A stretch of 64,000 nucleotides of DNA from UBA5448 sp045536965 (GCA_045536965.1 JAZSON010000032.1:80014-144013), one strand, 5' to 3'. Shown: positions 1-8,854, numbered from the stretch's first letter. Translations and numbers: made by a program. The notes: a model not told the origin generated them from the sequence alone.

Positions 1-84
1 ATCGGCGACGTCACTCCCTCGGAGCCCGAGCCCGAGGTGATTCCCAAAGCCGACGCATGCTGTGACGGCGAGGAAGAAGAATAA
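1..84 (+). CDS. C-terminal tail of a gene cut by the window edge
   Basis: An in-frame run of 27 codons ends in TAA at 82-84. The tail is acidic and proline-rich (a PEPEPE stretch, two adjacent cysteines, then a run of four glutamates). Nothing here identifies the family. A strong hairpin follows within 7 bases, which supports this being the true 3' end of a transcribed gene. Confidence 0.6.
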   Translation: MGDVTPSEPEPEVIPKADACCDGEEEE

Positions 85-90
85 GCAAAG

Positions 91-118
91 AAAAAGCAAG
101 TCGTTTGACTTGCTTTTT
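91..118. terminator. Bidirectional intrinsic terminator
   Basis: A 12-bp perfect stem (AAAAAGCAAGTC, loop GTTT) with U-runs on both strands. It ends the partial gene to its left and can also end the small minus-strand gene at 126-326. Confidence 0.85.
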
Positions 119-125
119 TGATGCA

Positions 126-326
126 CTATACTTTTTCGCAATAGATCTGTTTGATGGCGGAGAAATCGTTTTTTATGCCGTCGTCCCCGATGAGTGAATA
201 AGAAATGTAGGGGATGGCAAGAGGTGTGTCGTCCTCCATGGCGCGGAGCTTAAAAAGAATCGTTTCTCCTACGGCGTATTCGAGGGGATCCTTTTGTGTG
301 GTTCCCGTAAAATAGCGGTATCCCAT
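126..326 (-). CDS. Small protein resembling an esterase N-terminal domain
   Basis: A 66-residue frame on the minus strand, beginning MGYRYFTGTTQKDPLEYAVG and ending in TAG. From memory, the pattern FTGTT-KDPL-YAVGE followed by a GDDG segment resembles the beta-sandwich leader domain of some clostridial acetylxylan-esterase-like proteins, but no catalytic domain follows. It may be a free-standing small protein or a leftover of a larger esterase gene. The start has only a weak ribosome binding site, and the function is unknown. Confidence 0.4.
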   Translation of the reverse strand: MGYRYFTGTTQKDPLEYAVGETILFKLRAMEDDTPLAIPYISYSLIGDDGIKNDFSAIKQIYCEKV

Positions 327-431
327 ATCGCCAGTCCTTTCGTTGTTTGTTATGGAGAAAATTATAGCAAATCAAGGTCGGTTTGTCAACGAACGGGAAA
401 GAAAATAGGGGTGGTATTGCGGGATAGAATA

Positions 432-440
432 TGGTATAAT
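432..440 (+). promoter_or_regulatory. Extended -10 promoter of the serine hydrolase operon
   Basis: TGGTATAAT is a perfect extended -10 element; no convincing -35 lies 17 bp upstream. It overlaps the ATG at 439, which rules that codon out as a start and favours the ATG at 472. Confidence 0.65.
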
Positions 441-471
441 GAACAAAGAAGCGATAGGAGGGTGGGGTAGC

Positions 472-1476
472 ATGCTCGGTTTGAGTGAACAGACAAAGCG
501 CATATTAGACGGATTTAGGGCGCTTGAACCGAATATGACCCTCTCGATCGGCATCAGCGTGGAAGGAAAGCGCGAGTATCTCGTTTTTGACCGTTTCCGG
601 CGAAAAGAGGATCTGACCCATATTTACGATATCGGCTCTGTCACCAAGGTGTTTACCGCGACCTATCTTGCCAAATTGATCTCGGACGGAAAATGCGCTC
701 TTTCGGATAAGCTTTGCCGATTTTTGCCCGTCGGGGAGCATTCTCCTACCCTTTTACAGCTATGTACCCACACTGCCTACCGCCCGCTTTTTTCAAAAGG
801 GGTCATTTGGAACGCTTTTTTTAAGAAGAAAAATCTTTCCTATAACGTGTATCACGGGCAGAAAAATGTTGATCTTGTGCGCTATTGTAATCGCCATGCC
901 ACCAAAAATGAACAGGGGTATTTTTATGCCGATATGCATTTTGCCCTCATTGGCGAGGTGTTGTCGGTGATAGAAGGGAAACCCTACTATCTATTGATGG
1001 GAGATTTTATAAAACAAGACTTGCATCTTGAAAACACGGGATTTAGTTTTGTTCTAAAAAGAAAAACAGAAAGTTTTTACGGCAAAAAAAGCGGTTGTTT
1101 TGCTTGGGAAAAGGAGAATCCCTATATTGCGGCGGGCGGGTTGCATACCAATATCACCGATGCTGTGGATTTTTTGGAGGGGTGTATTGCCGCTGAAAGT
1201 GATGCGCAAAAGTTGGTGCAGAAAAAGCAGCGCTCCATTTTGCCGGATCGTTTTCATATGGGAATCGGTATGGGATGGCATATCCATTCACACCCCGTCC
1301 GCTATTTTCATAAGGGCGGTGTATCGGGATACAGAAGTTATTTTATGTTTGATCCAAAGAAAAAGATGGCTATTGCTGTTTTGGCAAATGCGCCGGGCAA
1401 TATGCAATATAATGTGACAAAATTGGCAACGGCTATATATAAAGACATCAAAACGCAGAAAGGAAGTTTTATATGA
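472..1476 (+). CDS. Serine hydrolase, class C beta-lactamase / PBP4 fold
   Basis: Protein of 334 residues with the serine-hydrolase triad pattern: SVTK at residues 56-59 (nucleophile Ser and Lys), a YAD in place of the usual YxN about a third of the way through, and HKGG near the C-terminus in place of KTG. This signature is shared by class C beta-lactamases, D-aminopeptidases and EstB-type esterases, so substrate cannot be assigned. No signal peptide is visible, suggesting a cytoplasmic esterase or peptidase. The ATG at 472 is chosen because AGGAGGG lies 9 bases before it. Its stop overlaps the next gene by four bases (ATGA), so the two are probably translationally coupled. Confidence 0.85.
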   Translation: MLGLSEQTKRILDGFRALEPNMTLSIGISVEGKREYLVFDRFRRKEDLTHIYDIGSVTKVFTATYLAKLISDGKCALSDKLCRFLPVGEHSPTLLQLCTHTAYRPLFSKGVIWNAFFKKKNLSYNVYHGQKNVDLVRYCNRHATKNEQGYFYADMHFALIGEVLSVIEGKPYYLLMGDFIKQDLHLENTGFSFVLKRKTESFYGKKSGCFAWEKENPYIAAGGLHTNITDAVDFLEGCIAAESDAQKLVQKKQRSILPDRFHMGIGMGWHIHSHPVRYFHKGGVSGYRSYFMFDPKKKMAIAVLANAPGNMQYNVTKLATAIYKDIKTQKGSFI

Positions 1477-2198
1477 AATTGTTGATCGTGCGGCACGGTG
1501 ATCCTAACTACGCTATTGATTCTTTGACAGAAAAGGGATGGCGGGAGGCAGGGTATTTGACCGAGCGGATGCTGAAGCTCGATATTAAAAAAATATACTG
1601 CTCACCCCTCGGCAGAGCAAAGGACACGGCGGCAGAAACCATAAAAAGAAGTGGCGTTGAAACCGAAACTTGCGATTGGCTTCGTGAATTTACCGGTTAT
1701 ATCATCAATCCGCACACGGGAGAAAAGGATATTTGCTGGGATCTTTACCCCGAGGATTGGGTGGGCGTTCCCGAAATGTATGATAAAGATCGGTGGTTTA
1801 AGACCGATTTGATGCAAACGGGCAATGTGGAAGAAAAGTATAAAGAGGTTTGCCGCGGCATTGATAAACTGCTTGCGGATCACGGTTATATCCATGAAAA
1901 CGGGCTTTTTCGGGTAGAGCGCGCAAACAACGACACCATTGTTTTGTTTTGTCATTTCGGTGTGGAGGCAGCGATTCTTTCGCATCTTTTGCACGTTTCC
2001 CCTGTGATCTTATGGCAGGGATTTGTGGCGCTTCCAACATCAGTAACTACCCTTGCTACCGAGGAACGCCGAGAAGGGGTTGCGTATTTTCGCTTGAATG
2101 GCTTTGGAGACCTTTCCCATTTGTATGCGGCGGGTGAGCCGCCTGCATTTGCGGCACGCTTTTGCGAATGCTTTACAAACGAAGACGAGGTGCATTAA
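1473..2198 (+). CDS. Histidine phosphatase family protein (PGAM-like)
   Basis: Protein of 241 residues opening with MKLLIVRHGDPNY, the RHG motif in which the histidine is phosphorylated during catalysis. A second conserved histidine is present in the FCHFGVEA segment near residue 160. The usual R-x-x-T helix is seen as SPLGRAKDTAAET near residues 44-57. It could dephosphorylate sugar phosphates or nucleotides; family members are too diverse to say more. It overlaps the hydrolase before it by four bases and shares its promoter. Confidence 0.88.
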   Translation: MKLLIVRHGDPNYAIDSLTEKGWREAGYLTERMLKLDIKKIYCSPLGRAKDTAAETIKRSGVETETCDWLREFTGYIINPHTGEKDICWDLYPEDWVGVPEMYDKDRWFKTDLMQTGNVEEKYKEVCRGIDKLLADHGYIHENGLFRVERANNDTIVLFCHFGVEAAILSHLLHVSPVILWQGFVALPTSVTTLATEERREGVAYFRLNGFGDLSHLYAAGEPPAFAARFCECFTNEDEVH

Positions 2199-2202
2199 AC
2201 GA

Positions 2203-2239
2203 AAAAGGAACGGATTGTGTGAAAAAATCCGTTCCTTTT
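2203..2239. terminator. Bidirectional terminator between convergent genes
   Basis: A 14-bp stem (AAAAGGAACGGATT and its complement) with A and T runs on the two sides. It separates the plus-strand phosphatase from the minus-strand MBL hydrolase operon. Confidence 0.85.
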
Positions 2240-2248
2240 AATTTTGGT

Positions 2249-3085
2249 TTACAGAATGATCTCCATGCCGTCGTAGGCGCTGATCATACCGTGAGATACG
2301 GCAATCTCCTCCATGCGTTCGGCGGTGACGGGAGAGCCGTTTTCAAAAAGCGCATTGTGGGAATAGTGGGTGATGATCCAAAGGGTGTTTTCTTTCAGCG
2401 CGCCGATTTTAGAAAGTTTTTCTTTGTGGTTGTCATTGTCGATCAAAGACATATGTGTTTTGCCGACCCAATCGAGTAATGCGGCGGTGCAATCGGCGAT
2501 GACGGCGTCAAACTTATAGCCGCCCCGTTTGATAAAATCGTACACCTCGTCGAAAAAGACACCCGAATCGTTGTTGTAAAGAAGCGTTTTGTCCCCTTGT
2601 TTGATGATGTAGCAGAGGGGATCGACTGTGCCGTGATAGGCGGGGAGAGCGGTCACCTCGTAACTGCCGACGGTGAAGGTATCGTAGGGTTTTACTGTGC
2701 AAAATTGACTTTTTTGCAAGGTGCCCTCGGATTTAGAAAGGTATTTTTCAGCGCTTTCAGCGTTGCCGTAGATGCAGATCGGATCGGTGATATCGTTGTG
2801 TCCGTAAGCGCCGCCGAGCATATTGAGTTCGTTTGGCATGAAGTGGTCGGGGTGGGAATGGGTGATCAGGATGTTTTTGATTTTGGTATAGTCGCGGTTT
2901 GCTTTGAGATAATGTATGTAGTTGTCCTGCCCGAAATCAACAAGGAGATCATCGTTGATAACGGTCTGCGCTTGGGTTCGTACATTCTTTCCGCCCAGCT
3001 TTCGCGCCTGCTCACAGACGCCGCAGTTGCAAAATAACGCGGGTACTCTTTCGTAAGCGGCCGTGCCTAAAATCTTGATTTTCAT
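2249..3085 (-). CDS. MBL-fold metallo-hydrolase, PhnP-like
   Basis: Protein of 278 residues with the metallo-beta-lactamase motif HSHPDH at residues 76-81, which binds the two metal ions, and further metal-binding histidines in the PAYHGT and ITHYSHN segments. The N-terminal CNCGVC cluster resembles the zinc site of PhnP-type phosphodiesterases. The likely reaction is hydrolysis of a phosphodiester or similar bond. An ATG at 3085 with AGAGG ten bases upstream is preferred to a TTG at 3094. It is the last gene of a three-gene operon and is followed by a strong terminator. Confidence 0.85.
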   Translation of the reverse strand: MKIKILGTAAYERVPALFCNCGVCEQARKLGGKNVRTQAQTVINDDLLVDFGQDNYIHYLKANRDYTKIKNILITHSHPDHFMPNELNMLGGAYGHNDITDPICIYGNAESAEKYLSKSEGTLQKSQFCTVKPYDTFTVGSYEVTALPAYHGTVDPLCYIIKQGDKTLLYNNDSGVFFDEVYDFIKRGGYKFDAVIADCTAALLDWVGKTHMSLIDNDNHKEKLSKIGALKENTLWIITHYSHNALFENGSPVTAERMEEIAVSHGMISAYDGMEIIL

Positions 3086-3107
3086 CACCAACAAACCTCT
3101 TATCGTT

Positions 3108-4043
3108 TTATATTTCGTCTTTCAAAATATAGTCTAAAAACAGATAACCTGATTCTGCCGCGTATTTGGGCGGTCTGTGTCCCGATTTGTGGTCGACGAA
3201 AAATAAATTCTGCGGACAATCCTTGTATTTTTCGGTTAGGCTATCCATAAGCGCGCGGCTTTCGATGTTGTCAAAATTGCCTGCCAAAAGACAGAAAGGC
3301 TTGGGCGCGGCCATTTCCAAAACCGATGCAAGGGTAAAACCGTTCGCTGTGACATTTTTAATTTTTTCACCGAAATACCAAGGAGCTTCCCAGTTGGTAT
3401 TATGCCAGCACATGCCAAAATCACTTGCCATGATAACCTTGGGCCTTTTGTCGAAACAGCCTGTGAAAAATGCCATTTTACCACCGAGTGAATGTCCGGC
3501 AATACCGATGCGTTCTTTATCTACCCGTTCGTCTTGCTCGCAAAGATCAAGAAGCAGCTGGGTGTCAAACATCAGTTTTCCCATGCCGCACCAATCGGGA
3601 TAGTCGGCGTTCAGCCGGTCGCCGCAAAGCTTCCAACGGCCAAAACCGCCGATTTCCAGATCACTCTCAACGTAGTTTAAATAATAAGCATCAGCGGTCA
3701 CAACGATGTAGCCGTGCGCAAGCAGATGTAGTGTTGTGGCGTTGTCCTTGTAATGGTCGAGAATATTTTTTGTTTCAAGATCAAATCCCAAAGTTGCTTC
3801 GGGATAATAAAAGGGGACAACGACTGTCGGCGTTTTCTCGCGGATATTTTTCGGCAGAGCGACCATAACGCGTTGATAGGTGAGGGTGCCATCCTTTCGA
3901 ATACCGTTTGCCTGCAAATACAGTTCGGCATCGAAAGTTTCAAAGGTGTATCGTTTGACGAGCCGTACAGAACGGGGAAATGAAAAATCTTCGGGAGGTG
4001 TGAGGATTTTTTCAAGATATGCGAGGGTACCGTAATTTGACAT
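3108..4043 (-). CDS. Alpha/beta hydrolase (dienelactone-hydrolase/acetylxylan-esterase type)
   Basis: Protein of 311 residues with the nucleophile elbow GHSLGG at residues 183-188 (Ser185) and a likely catalytic histidine in the GHRPPKY segment near residue 293. The AVTADAYY-like and CGDRLNADYPDW stretches recall prolyl-oligopeptidase-type esterases acting on acylated sugars. No signal peptide is present, so it acts inside the cell. AGGAATC precedes the ATG. It is 22 bases upstream of the MBL hydrolase and 19 bases downstream of the GNAT-like gene, in one transcript. Confidence 0.8.
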   Translation of the reverse strand: MSNYGTLAYLEKILTPPEDFSFPRSVRLVKRYTFETFDAELYLQANGIRKDGTLTYQRVMVALPKNIREKTPTVVVPFYYPEATLGFDLETKNILDHYKDNATTLHLLAHGYIVVTADAYYLNYVESDLEIGGFGRWKLCGDRLNADYPDWCGMGKLMFDTQLLLDLCEQDERVDKERIGIAGHSLGGKMAFFTGCFDKRPKVIMASDFGMCWHNTNWEAPWYFGEKIKNVTANGFTLASVLEMAAPKPFCLLAGNFDNIESRALMDSLTEKYKDCPQNLFFVDHKSGHRPPKYAAESGYLFLDYILKDEI

Positions 4044-4062
4044 ATTCGTGATTCCTTTCAGG

Positions 4063-4854
4063 TTATTTTTCTATGATGCCTTTGGTTTCATAAAACTGTA
4101 CGCCGCCGAGCACGGCATTTTTGATCTTTTCTCCAAAAGCATTGCAAGGAACTACCGATGCAAGATTTTCTTTTGTGGTATCCCAGCGGAAAATATAGCG
4201 AAGCATAGTGAAGGAGGGGTTGCTTTCTTGTAGGGTAAACATTTCGCGGAAATTACGGATATTGCTGTTTTGCGGCAAATAGGCATCAAGGGTGGTGTCT
4301 AAAAGCCAAGAATGGCAGGAGAAATGCGCCCACTCGTGTTCTGGAAAATGTTTGGCAAAAAAGACCTGTGCCCGATCGATGGATTCGAGGCAGGCATCAC
4401 GGGTCATTTTGCCGATGGCGGGAATATGGATATCCAGAATTGGGGTGCCGTCTTTGGTTTTGCTCATTTCAAATTGGAGTCTGCCGAGTCTGAAAATACG
4501 CATGGTGAGATGGCGAATCAACCAATTCAACTGTCCCAAATAAAGCGGCGGTTTCAGTTCGCTCCAAACGTTTGTGAATATAACGATGTCATAGAGGGTG
4601 TCGAGCAGTACGGTTCTATCAATACCGTGCGCGGCATATTTATGTTCGAGGCTTTCACACATATAAAGAAACGAAAGGAGATTGCGCAGACCATCTTCGC
4701 AATGTATATCGTAGTTTTCTATGTTTGTATCGGCAGGGATTTCATATTCTTGTAAAGCGTGGTAAAAATGCTCGTCATAGGCGGCGGGAAAAGAAAGTGC
4801 TTTGTACCACTTTTCAATGATTTTATTTACTTCGGCGGTTAATAGTTGGCTCAT
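4063..4854 (-). CDS. Acyltransferase-domain protein (NAT_N plus GNAT_C type)
   Basis: Protein of 263 residues. The segment IHIPAIGKMTRDACLESIDRA followed by FFAKHFP, FSCHSWLL and a final MLRYIFRWDTTKENL closely matches the C-terminal half of a family of two-domain GNAT-like acyltransferases found across Clostridia. The first 120 residues are helical, as in the N-terminal domain of that family. The acyl acceptor is unknown. It is the first gene of an operon with an esterase and a phosphodiesterase-like protein, which suggests small-molecule acyl or phosphoester turnover; that link is inference. Confidence 0.75.
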   Translation of the reverse strand: MSQLLTAEVNKIIEKWYKALSFPAAYDEHFYHALQEYEIPADTNIENYDIHCEDGLRNLLSFLYMCESLEHKYAAHGIDRTVLLDTLYDIVIFTNVWSELKPPLYLGQLNWLIRHLTMRIFRLGRLQFEMSKTKDGTPILDIHIPAIGKMTRDACLESIDRAQVFFAKHFPEHEWAHFSCHSWLLDTTLDAYLPQNSNIRNFREMFTLQESNPSFTMLRYIFRWDTTKENLASVVPCNAFGEKIKNAVLGGVQFYETKGIIEK

Positions 4855-4894
4855 GGTGTATCTCCCTGTGTGGCTATGATGGCTTTTTTGTTAT

Positions 4895-4923
4895 ATTATA
4901 ACATGTGAAAAAATCATTGTAAA
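4895..4923 (-). promoter_or_regulatory. Sigma-A promoter of the GNAT/esterase/MBL operon
   Basis: On the minus strand, TTTACA (4918-4923), 17 bp, TATAAT (4895-4900) with TGT before the -10. It lies about 40 bases before the ATG at 4854. Confidence 0.8.
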
Positions 4924-4939
4924 GAGAAATGAATTTGGA

Positions 4940-5809
4940 TCATGCCAAAAAGCGCAGGAGAGATAAAAGTTGCTTTTCTGCCTCTGCGCGGCCGAGTTGA
5001 TAAACCCGTTCCAAATTTTCGGGATCCTTTTCTCTTGCGCCGATATTTAAGGGTTTGGGGGGACGAATGACGAAAGCGCGCCCTTCTTTTTCGGCCTTTT
5101 CGATATAGGCAAGGGTTTCGTTGTAGCCGATGTGGCGGTTTTCAAGGGTGCGAAGAAGATTGGGATATTTGCGTAAAACCGATTTTAAAAGCGGCATGAG
5201 TTTGTTTTTCTTTTTGACAAAACCGTGGGGTTGGGTTAAAATAACCACATTTTTCCCATAGCCGATGCTTTCGAAGTATTGAATGGGAATAGAGTCGGCG
5301 GCGCCGCCGTCGGAATATTTTTCACCATCAATTTCAACCAGTCGGGAAAGAATAGGCATGGCAGAAGAGGCGCGCATCCAAAGAAGATCATAGGAATCTC
5401 CATTGGGAAGTTTTTGATAAAAGGCTTTGCCGCTTTGGGCGCTGGTGGCCACGACATAAAATTCCATGGGGTTTTGAGAAAATGTATCGACATCGAAAAT
5501 ATCAAGCTCTTGCGGCAGTGTTACATAGTCGAATTCCACATTGTAAAAATCACCCGTTTTCAGCCAAGACCTTAGGCTGCAGTATCGTTTGTCACGACAA
5601 AACCGTTTGTTGTATCGAATGACACGACCGATTTGCTTCGATTTGTAATTGCAGCCGAAAACCGCTCCCGCCGAGGTGCCGATTGCACCGTCGAAGCGGA
5701 TGTTGTTTTCCATAAGGACGTCCATAACCCCTGCGGTAAACATACCCCGCATAGCGCCGCCCTCCATAACAAGCCCGATTTTTGTTTTTTGTGTATTGAA
5801 GTCTGACAT
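4940..5809 (-). CDS. Patatin-like phospholipase (YjjU type)
   Basis: Protein of 289 residues with the patatin catalytic dyad: the oxyanion stretch EGGAMRG near residues 16-22, nucleophile GTSAG at 44-48 (Ser46) and DGG at 167-169 (Asp167). There is no signal peptide, consistent with intracellular lipase or acyl hydrolase activity on membrane lipids. Length and the C-terminal basic segment fit the YjjU subgroup. AAGAGGA precedes the ATG. It has its own promoter and stands alone between the GNAT operon and the purine permease. Confidence 0.88.
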   Translation of the reverse strand: MSDFNTQKTKIGLVMEGGAMRGMFTAGVMDVLMENNIRFDGAIGTSAGAVFGCNYKSKQIGRVIRYNKRFCRDKRYCSLRSWLKTGDFYNVEFDYVTLPQELDIFDVDTFSQNPMEFYVVATSAQSGKAFYQKLPNGDSYDLLWMRASSAMPILSRLVEIDGEKYSDGGAADSIPIQYFESIGYGKNVVILTQPHGFVKKKNKLMPLLKSVLRKYPNLLRTLENRHIGYNETLAYIEKAEKEGRAFVIRPPKPLNIGAREKDPENLERVYQLGRAEAEKQLLSLLRFLA

Positions 5810-5916
5810 GAATAAAAATCCTCTTTGCCGTTTGATGTAAAATAGCGATGCGGGGCATGTTTTTTCAAAAAGTGCTCACAGAGTGGTTCTCTTGGTTAAC
5901 GAAAGTACCATGTGAC

Positions 5917-5946
5917 ATTATATCATACAAGAGATAGGAATGTAAA
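5917..5946 (-). promoter_or_regulatory. Promoter of the patatin gene
   Basis: Minus strand TTTACA (5941-5946), 18 bp, TATAAT (5917-5922) with TGA just before the -10. It gives a leader of about 100 bases. Confidence 0.7.
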
Positions 5947-5961
5947 TAAGAGAAATGGTGT

Positions 5962-5996
5962 AAAAAAGAAAGGCCTGTTGGAAAACAACAGGCCTT
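5962..5996 (-). terminator. Terminator of the NCS2 permease gene
   Basis: An 11-bp GC-rich stem (AAGGCCTGTTG, 5970-5980, with 5986-5996) followed on the minus strand by a U-rich run encoded at 5962-5967. Confidence 0.85.
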
Positions 5997-6010
5997 GGTT
6001 TGTCTTGGAA

Positions 6011-7366
6011 TTAAAGCAGGGCGTTCAATACGAAGTTTAAGATGAATAAGCCGGTGCAGATCCAGAGGATGAGGGGGATATCCTTGGCCTTGCCTTTGCA
6101 GGTTTTGATGATGCAGTAGAAGATAAAGCCTGCGGCGATACCATAGGAAATGCTGTAACACAAACCCATGAAGATGCTGGCGAAGAAAGCGGGGATGGCA
6201 TCGTCGAGATCGTTCCAGTTGATGTTCTTGAAGGAGGACATCATCATAACGCCGACAACAACCAGCGCGGGTGCGGTTGCGGCAGAGGGAACGGCGCTGA
6301 CGAAGGATGCAAGGAATGCGGAGAGGGCAAAGCAGATGGAGACAACCACCGAGGTCAAACCGGTGCGTCCGCCTACGCCGATACCTGCAGCACTTTCCAC
6401 GAAAGTGGTGGTATTGGAGGTGCCGACCAAAGCGCCGATGGAGGTGGCGGTAGCGTCGGCAAAGATGGCTTTGTCCAAACGGGTTTTGAAGCCGCGACCG
6501 CTGTCAATGTTGGCGGTTTCTTCTTCGCCGAAGATGCCTGCGCGACGTCCTGTTCCGATGAAGGTGCCGATGGTATCAAAGGTGTCGGTGATGCTGAAAG
6601 AGAAGATGGTGATCAAAACAAGGGGCAGCTTGCTCATGTCGGAAAACAAACTGGTGATACCGCCGTCTTTAAAGATAGCGAGGAAGGTTTGCGGAAGTGC
6701 TTTGCAAGCGTCGGTGAAGCTGACAGTGTCGGCTGTGGTGGTGACACCCATGGGGATACCGATCAGGGTGGTGGCAACGATACCGATCAAAATCGCACCT
6801 TTTACTTTCAGGGTGAGCAATACAACCGTGATGGCAAGGCCGATCAGGAAGAGCCAAAGAACGGGAGAATTCAAAGCCGAGAGGGCGGGAACGCCCGCGT
6901 CAAAATTGATAAGACCAATGTTGAGCATACCGATGTAAGCAACGAAAATACCGATACCGCCGCCAATGGCGTTTTGCAAACTCAAAGGAATTGCCTTGAT
7001 GATGTATTTACGGATTTTGGTGACGGTGATCAAAACGTTTAAAAGACCGCAGATGAACACCATGGAAAGTGCTTGCTGCCAAGTGAATCCTAAACCGAAG
7101 CAAATGGTATATACAAAAAATGCGTTCATACCCATGCCCGGGGCTTGCGCATAAGGCACGTTGGCAATAAGACCCATGATCAGGGTGCCAATGATGGAGG
7201 AGATGATGGTCGCCAAAAAGACAGCGCCCCATTCCATACCCGATTGCGAAAGAATGTTGGGGTTGACAACGATGATGTAGGACATGGCAAAGAATGTGGT
7301 CAAGCCTGCAATGATCTCAGTGGAAACACAGGTGCCGTTTTCTTTAAGGCGGAAGAATTTTCCCAT
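6011..7366 (-). CDS. NCS2 family purine/xanthine permease (AzgA/PbuG-like)
   Basis: Protein of 451 residues starting MGKFFRLKENGTCVSTEIIAG. The run TFFAMSYIIVVNPNIL, the APGMGMNAFF motif and the GTSNTTTFVESAAGIGVGGRTGL loop are hallmarks of the AzgA-like branch of NCS2 transporters that import adenine, guanine or hypoxanthine with protons. Twelve or more membrane segments are apparent. The ATG at 7366 is chosen because AAAGGAG lies 7 bases before it; an upstream in-frame ATG at 7516 would lie before the promoter. The leader is too short for a purine riboswitch. Confidence 0.92.
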   Translation of the reverse strand: MGKFFRLKENGTCVSTEIIAGLTTFFAMSYIIVVNPNILSQSGMEWGAVFLATIISSIIGTLIMGLIANVPYAQAPGMGMNAFFVYTICFGLGFTWQQALSMVFICGLLNVLITVTKIRKYIIKAIPLSLQNAIGGGIGIFVAYIGMLNIGLINFDAGVPALSALNSPVLWLFLIGLAITVVLLTLKVKGAILIGIVATTLIGIPMGVTTTADTVSFTDACKALPQTFLAIFKDGGITSLFSDMSKLPLVLITIFSFSITDTFDTIGTFIGTGRRAGIFGEEETANIDSGRGFKTRLDKAIFADATATSIGALVGTSNTTTFVESAAGIGVGGRTGLTSVVVSICFALSAFLASFVSAVPSAATAPALVVVGVMMMSSFKNINWNDLDDAIPAFFASIFMGLCYSISYGIAAGFIFYCIIKTCKGKAKDIPLILWICTGLFILNFVLNALL

Positions 7367-7421
7367 GATAAAACTCCTTTTCTTTATTGTTTCGTCTGCC
7401 TTCTTTCGACATGACAAGATT

Positions 7422-7450
7422 ATTTTATCATAAAATTTCAATAATGTCAC
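7422..7450 (-). promoter_or_regulatory. Promoter of the NCS2 permease
   Basis: Minus strand GTGACA (7445-7450), 17 bp, TAAAAT (7422-7427), with TGA before the -10 box. Transcription would start near 7415, about 50 bases before the ATG. Confidence 0.7.
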
Positions 7451-7481
7451 GGATTTTTCAGAAAAAAAATCAGAAATTTTC

Positions 7482-7510
7482 TTGTTTTTTGTTGTTGGAA
7501 GTGATATAAT
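7482..7510 (+). promoter_or_regulatory. Promoter of the MFS transporter gene
   Basis: TTGTTT (7482-7487), 17 bp, TATAAT (7505-7510), extended by TGA. It is divergent from, and 32 bp away from, the NCS2 promoter. Confidence 0.75.
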
Positions 7511-7586
7511 AAACACCTATTTTGTCATGCGTGTGTTATTTGTCTTGCGGAAATTATCCGCAATGGTCATAAAAGGAGAGTTTGGA

Positions 7587-8840
7587 ATGAGCTGTGCCAA
7601 TAATAGATTGGGTAGATCTGGACTTTTGATTTTTTTGGGATGGTTGATGTATGCCACCTCTTATCTTGGTAAAGTCAATTATTCCGCCAATATCATTCAG
7701 GTCATGGAGCATTACGATGTGACCAAGCCGGAAGCAGGGGCGGTTCCGACCTTTTTCTTTTTCGCTTATGGTGTCGGGCAGATTGTCAATGGGCTGCTAT
7801 GTAAAAAGTATAATATGAAGTGGATGATTGCCGCGGCTTTGGCCGTGTCGGGAGCGATCAACCTGATTATTGGGGTGAGCGATGTTTTTTCCATTGTAAA
7901 ATGGTTGTGGATGGTCAACGGCTTCACCCTTTCGATCTTATGGCCGACTTTGATTCGTCTTCTTTCTTCCGCACTTCCTCGTAAAGCGCTTGGTAAATCC
8001 AGTGTGATTATAGGAACCACTGTAGCCGCGGGTACCTTGGTGATATATGCGCTCAGTGCACTGTATGTTTCTTTTGATGGTTTCAAGCTTGCTTTTTACA
8101 CGGCGGCCATTGCCGACTTTGCGGTCAGTATTTTTTGGATTCTTTTGTATGACCGTGCGGTGTCTTTGGCGATACGGGACAAAACTGCGGAAGATTACGA
8201 AGAGATCAGAGAAGAAGCACCTGCGTCGGCGGTGCGAAAGCGTGGCGTAGGCAAAGATTTGCTGGTGATCATTGTATCTCTTTGTTTTTGTGCTGTGGCA
8301 GTCAATTTAATCAAAGACGGGTTAACGACGTGGGTTCCGTCAATTTTAAAAGATGTTTTTGATATGACCGATTCGCTTTCCATCCTGTTAACCTTATTTT
8401 TGCCCATTGTGGCTATTTTCGGCAATGCGTTTGCCTTGGTGGTGCATAAAAAAATCCCTGATTATGTGACCCACTGCGTTGTTGTTTTTCTTTGCATCGC
8501 GGCGTTTATCGGTGTTATTGTCGGTAGTTTATCCCTCCATTTAGCGATCGTTATGCTTTTATCGTTGATTGTGGTCAGTTTTTTTGCAGCCAGTCTCAAC
8601 AGTGTCATCACCAGTATTTTCCCCATGTTCATGCGAGATAAGGTGGATTCCGGTTTTATCGCGGGTATTTTGAATGGTTGTTGCTATTTGGGCAGTACCC
8701 TCAGTGCTTACGGACTTGGTGTGGTGGCCGAGTATTTCGGCTGGGGTTGGATGTTCGGCGTTTTGATTGGTTTTTGCGGTATGGTGGCTTTGGTTTGGTG
8801 TCTTTATAAAGCGATCAACGGCAAGAAAGTCGCCCGATAA
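7587..8840 (+). CDS. MFS transporter, GlpT/organophosphate-antiporter-like
   Basis: Protein of 417 residues with about twelve hydrophobic segments. The N-terminal LGKVNYSANI stretch, the GVGQIVNGLLCKKYNMKWMI loop between helices 2 and 3, and the length all resemble the phosphate:organophosphate antiporter branch of the major facilitator superfamily (GlpT, UhpT, sugar-acid carriers). Substrate is unknown. The ATG at 7587 has AAAAGGAGAG six bases upstream; earlier in-frame starts lie before the promoter. A second member of the same branch occurs at 53771. Confidence 0.82.
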   Translation: MSCANNRLGRSGLLIFLGWLMYATSYLGKVNYSANIIQVMEHYDVTKPEAGAVPTFFFFAYGVGQIVNGLLCKKYNMKWMIAAALAVSGAINLIIGVSDVFSIVKWLWMVNGFTLSILWPTLIRLLSSALPRKALGKSSVIIGTTVAAGTLVIYALSALYVSFDGFKLAFYTAAIADFAVSIFWILLYDRAVSLAIRDKTAEDYEEIREEAPASAVRKRGVGKDLLVIIVSLCFCAVAVNLIKDGLTTWVPSILKDVFDMTDSLSILLTLFLPIVAIFGNAFALVVHKKIPDYVTHCVVVFLCIAAFIGVIVGSLSLHLAIVMLLSLIVVSFFAASLNSVITSIFPMFMRDKVDSGFIAGILNGCCYLGSTLSAYGLGVVAEYFGWGWMFGVLIGFCGMVALVWCLYKAINGKKVAR

Positions 8841-8854
8841 TCTCATGAATGTAA

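Noticed and set aside
439..471. ATG at 439 as the serine hydrolase start
   Set aside because: It overlaps the -10 box and has no ribosome binding site; ATG at 472 has AGGAGGG at good spacing.
7366..7415. Purine riboswitch ahead of the NCS2 permease
   Set aside because: The predicted leader is only about 50 bases, too short for a purine aptamer plus expression platform, and the aptamer core was not seen.
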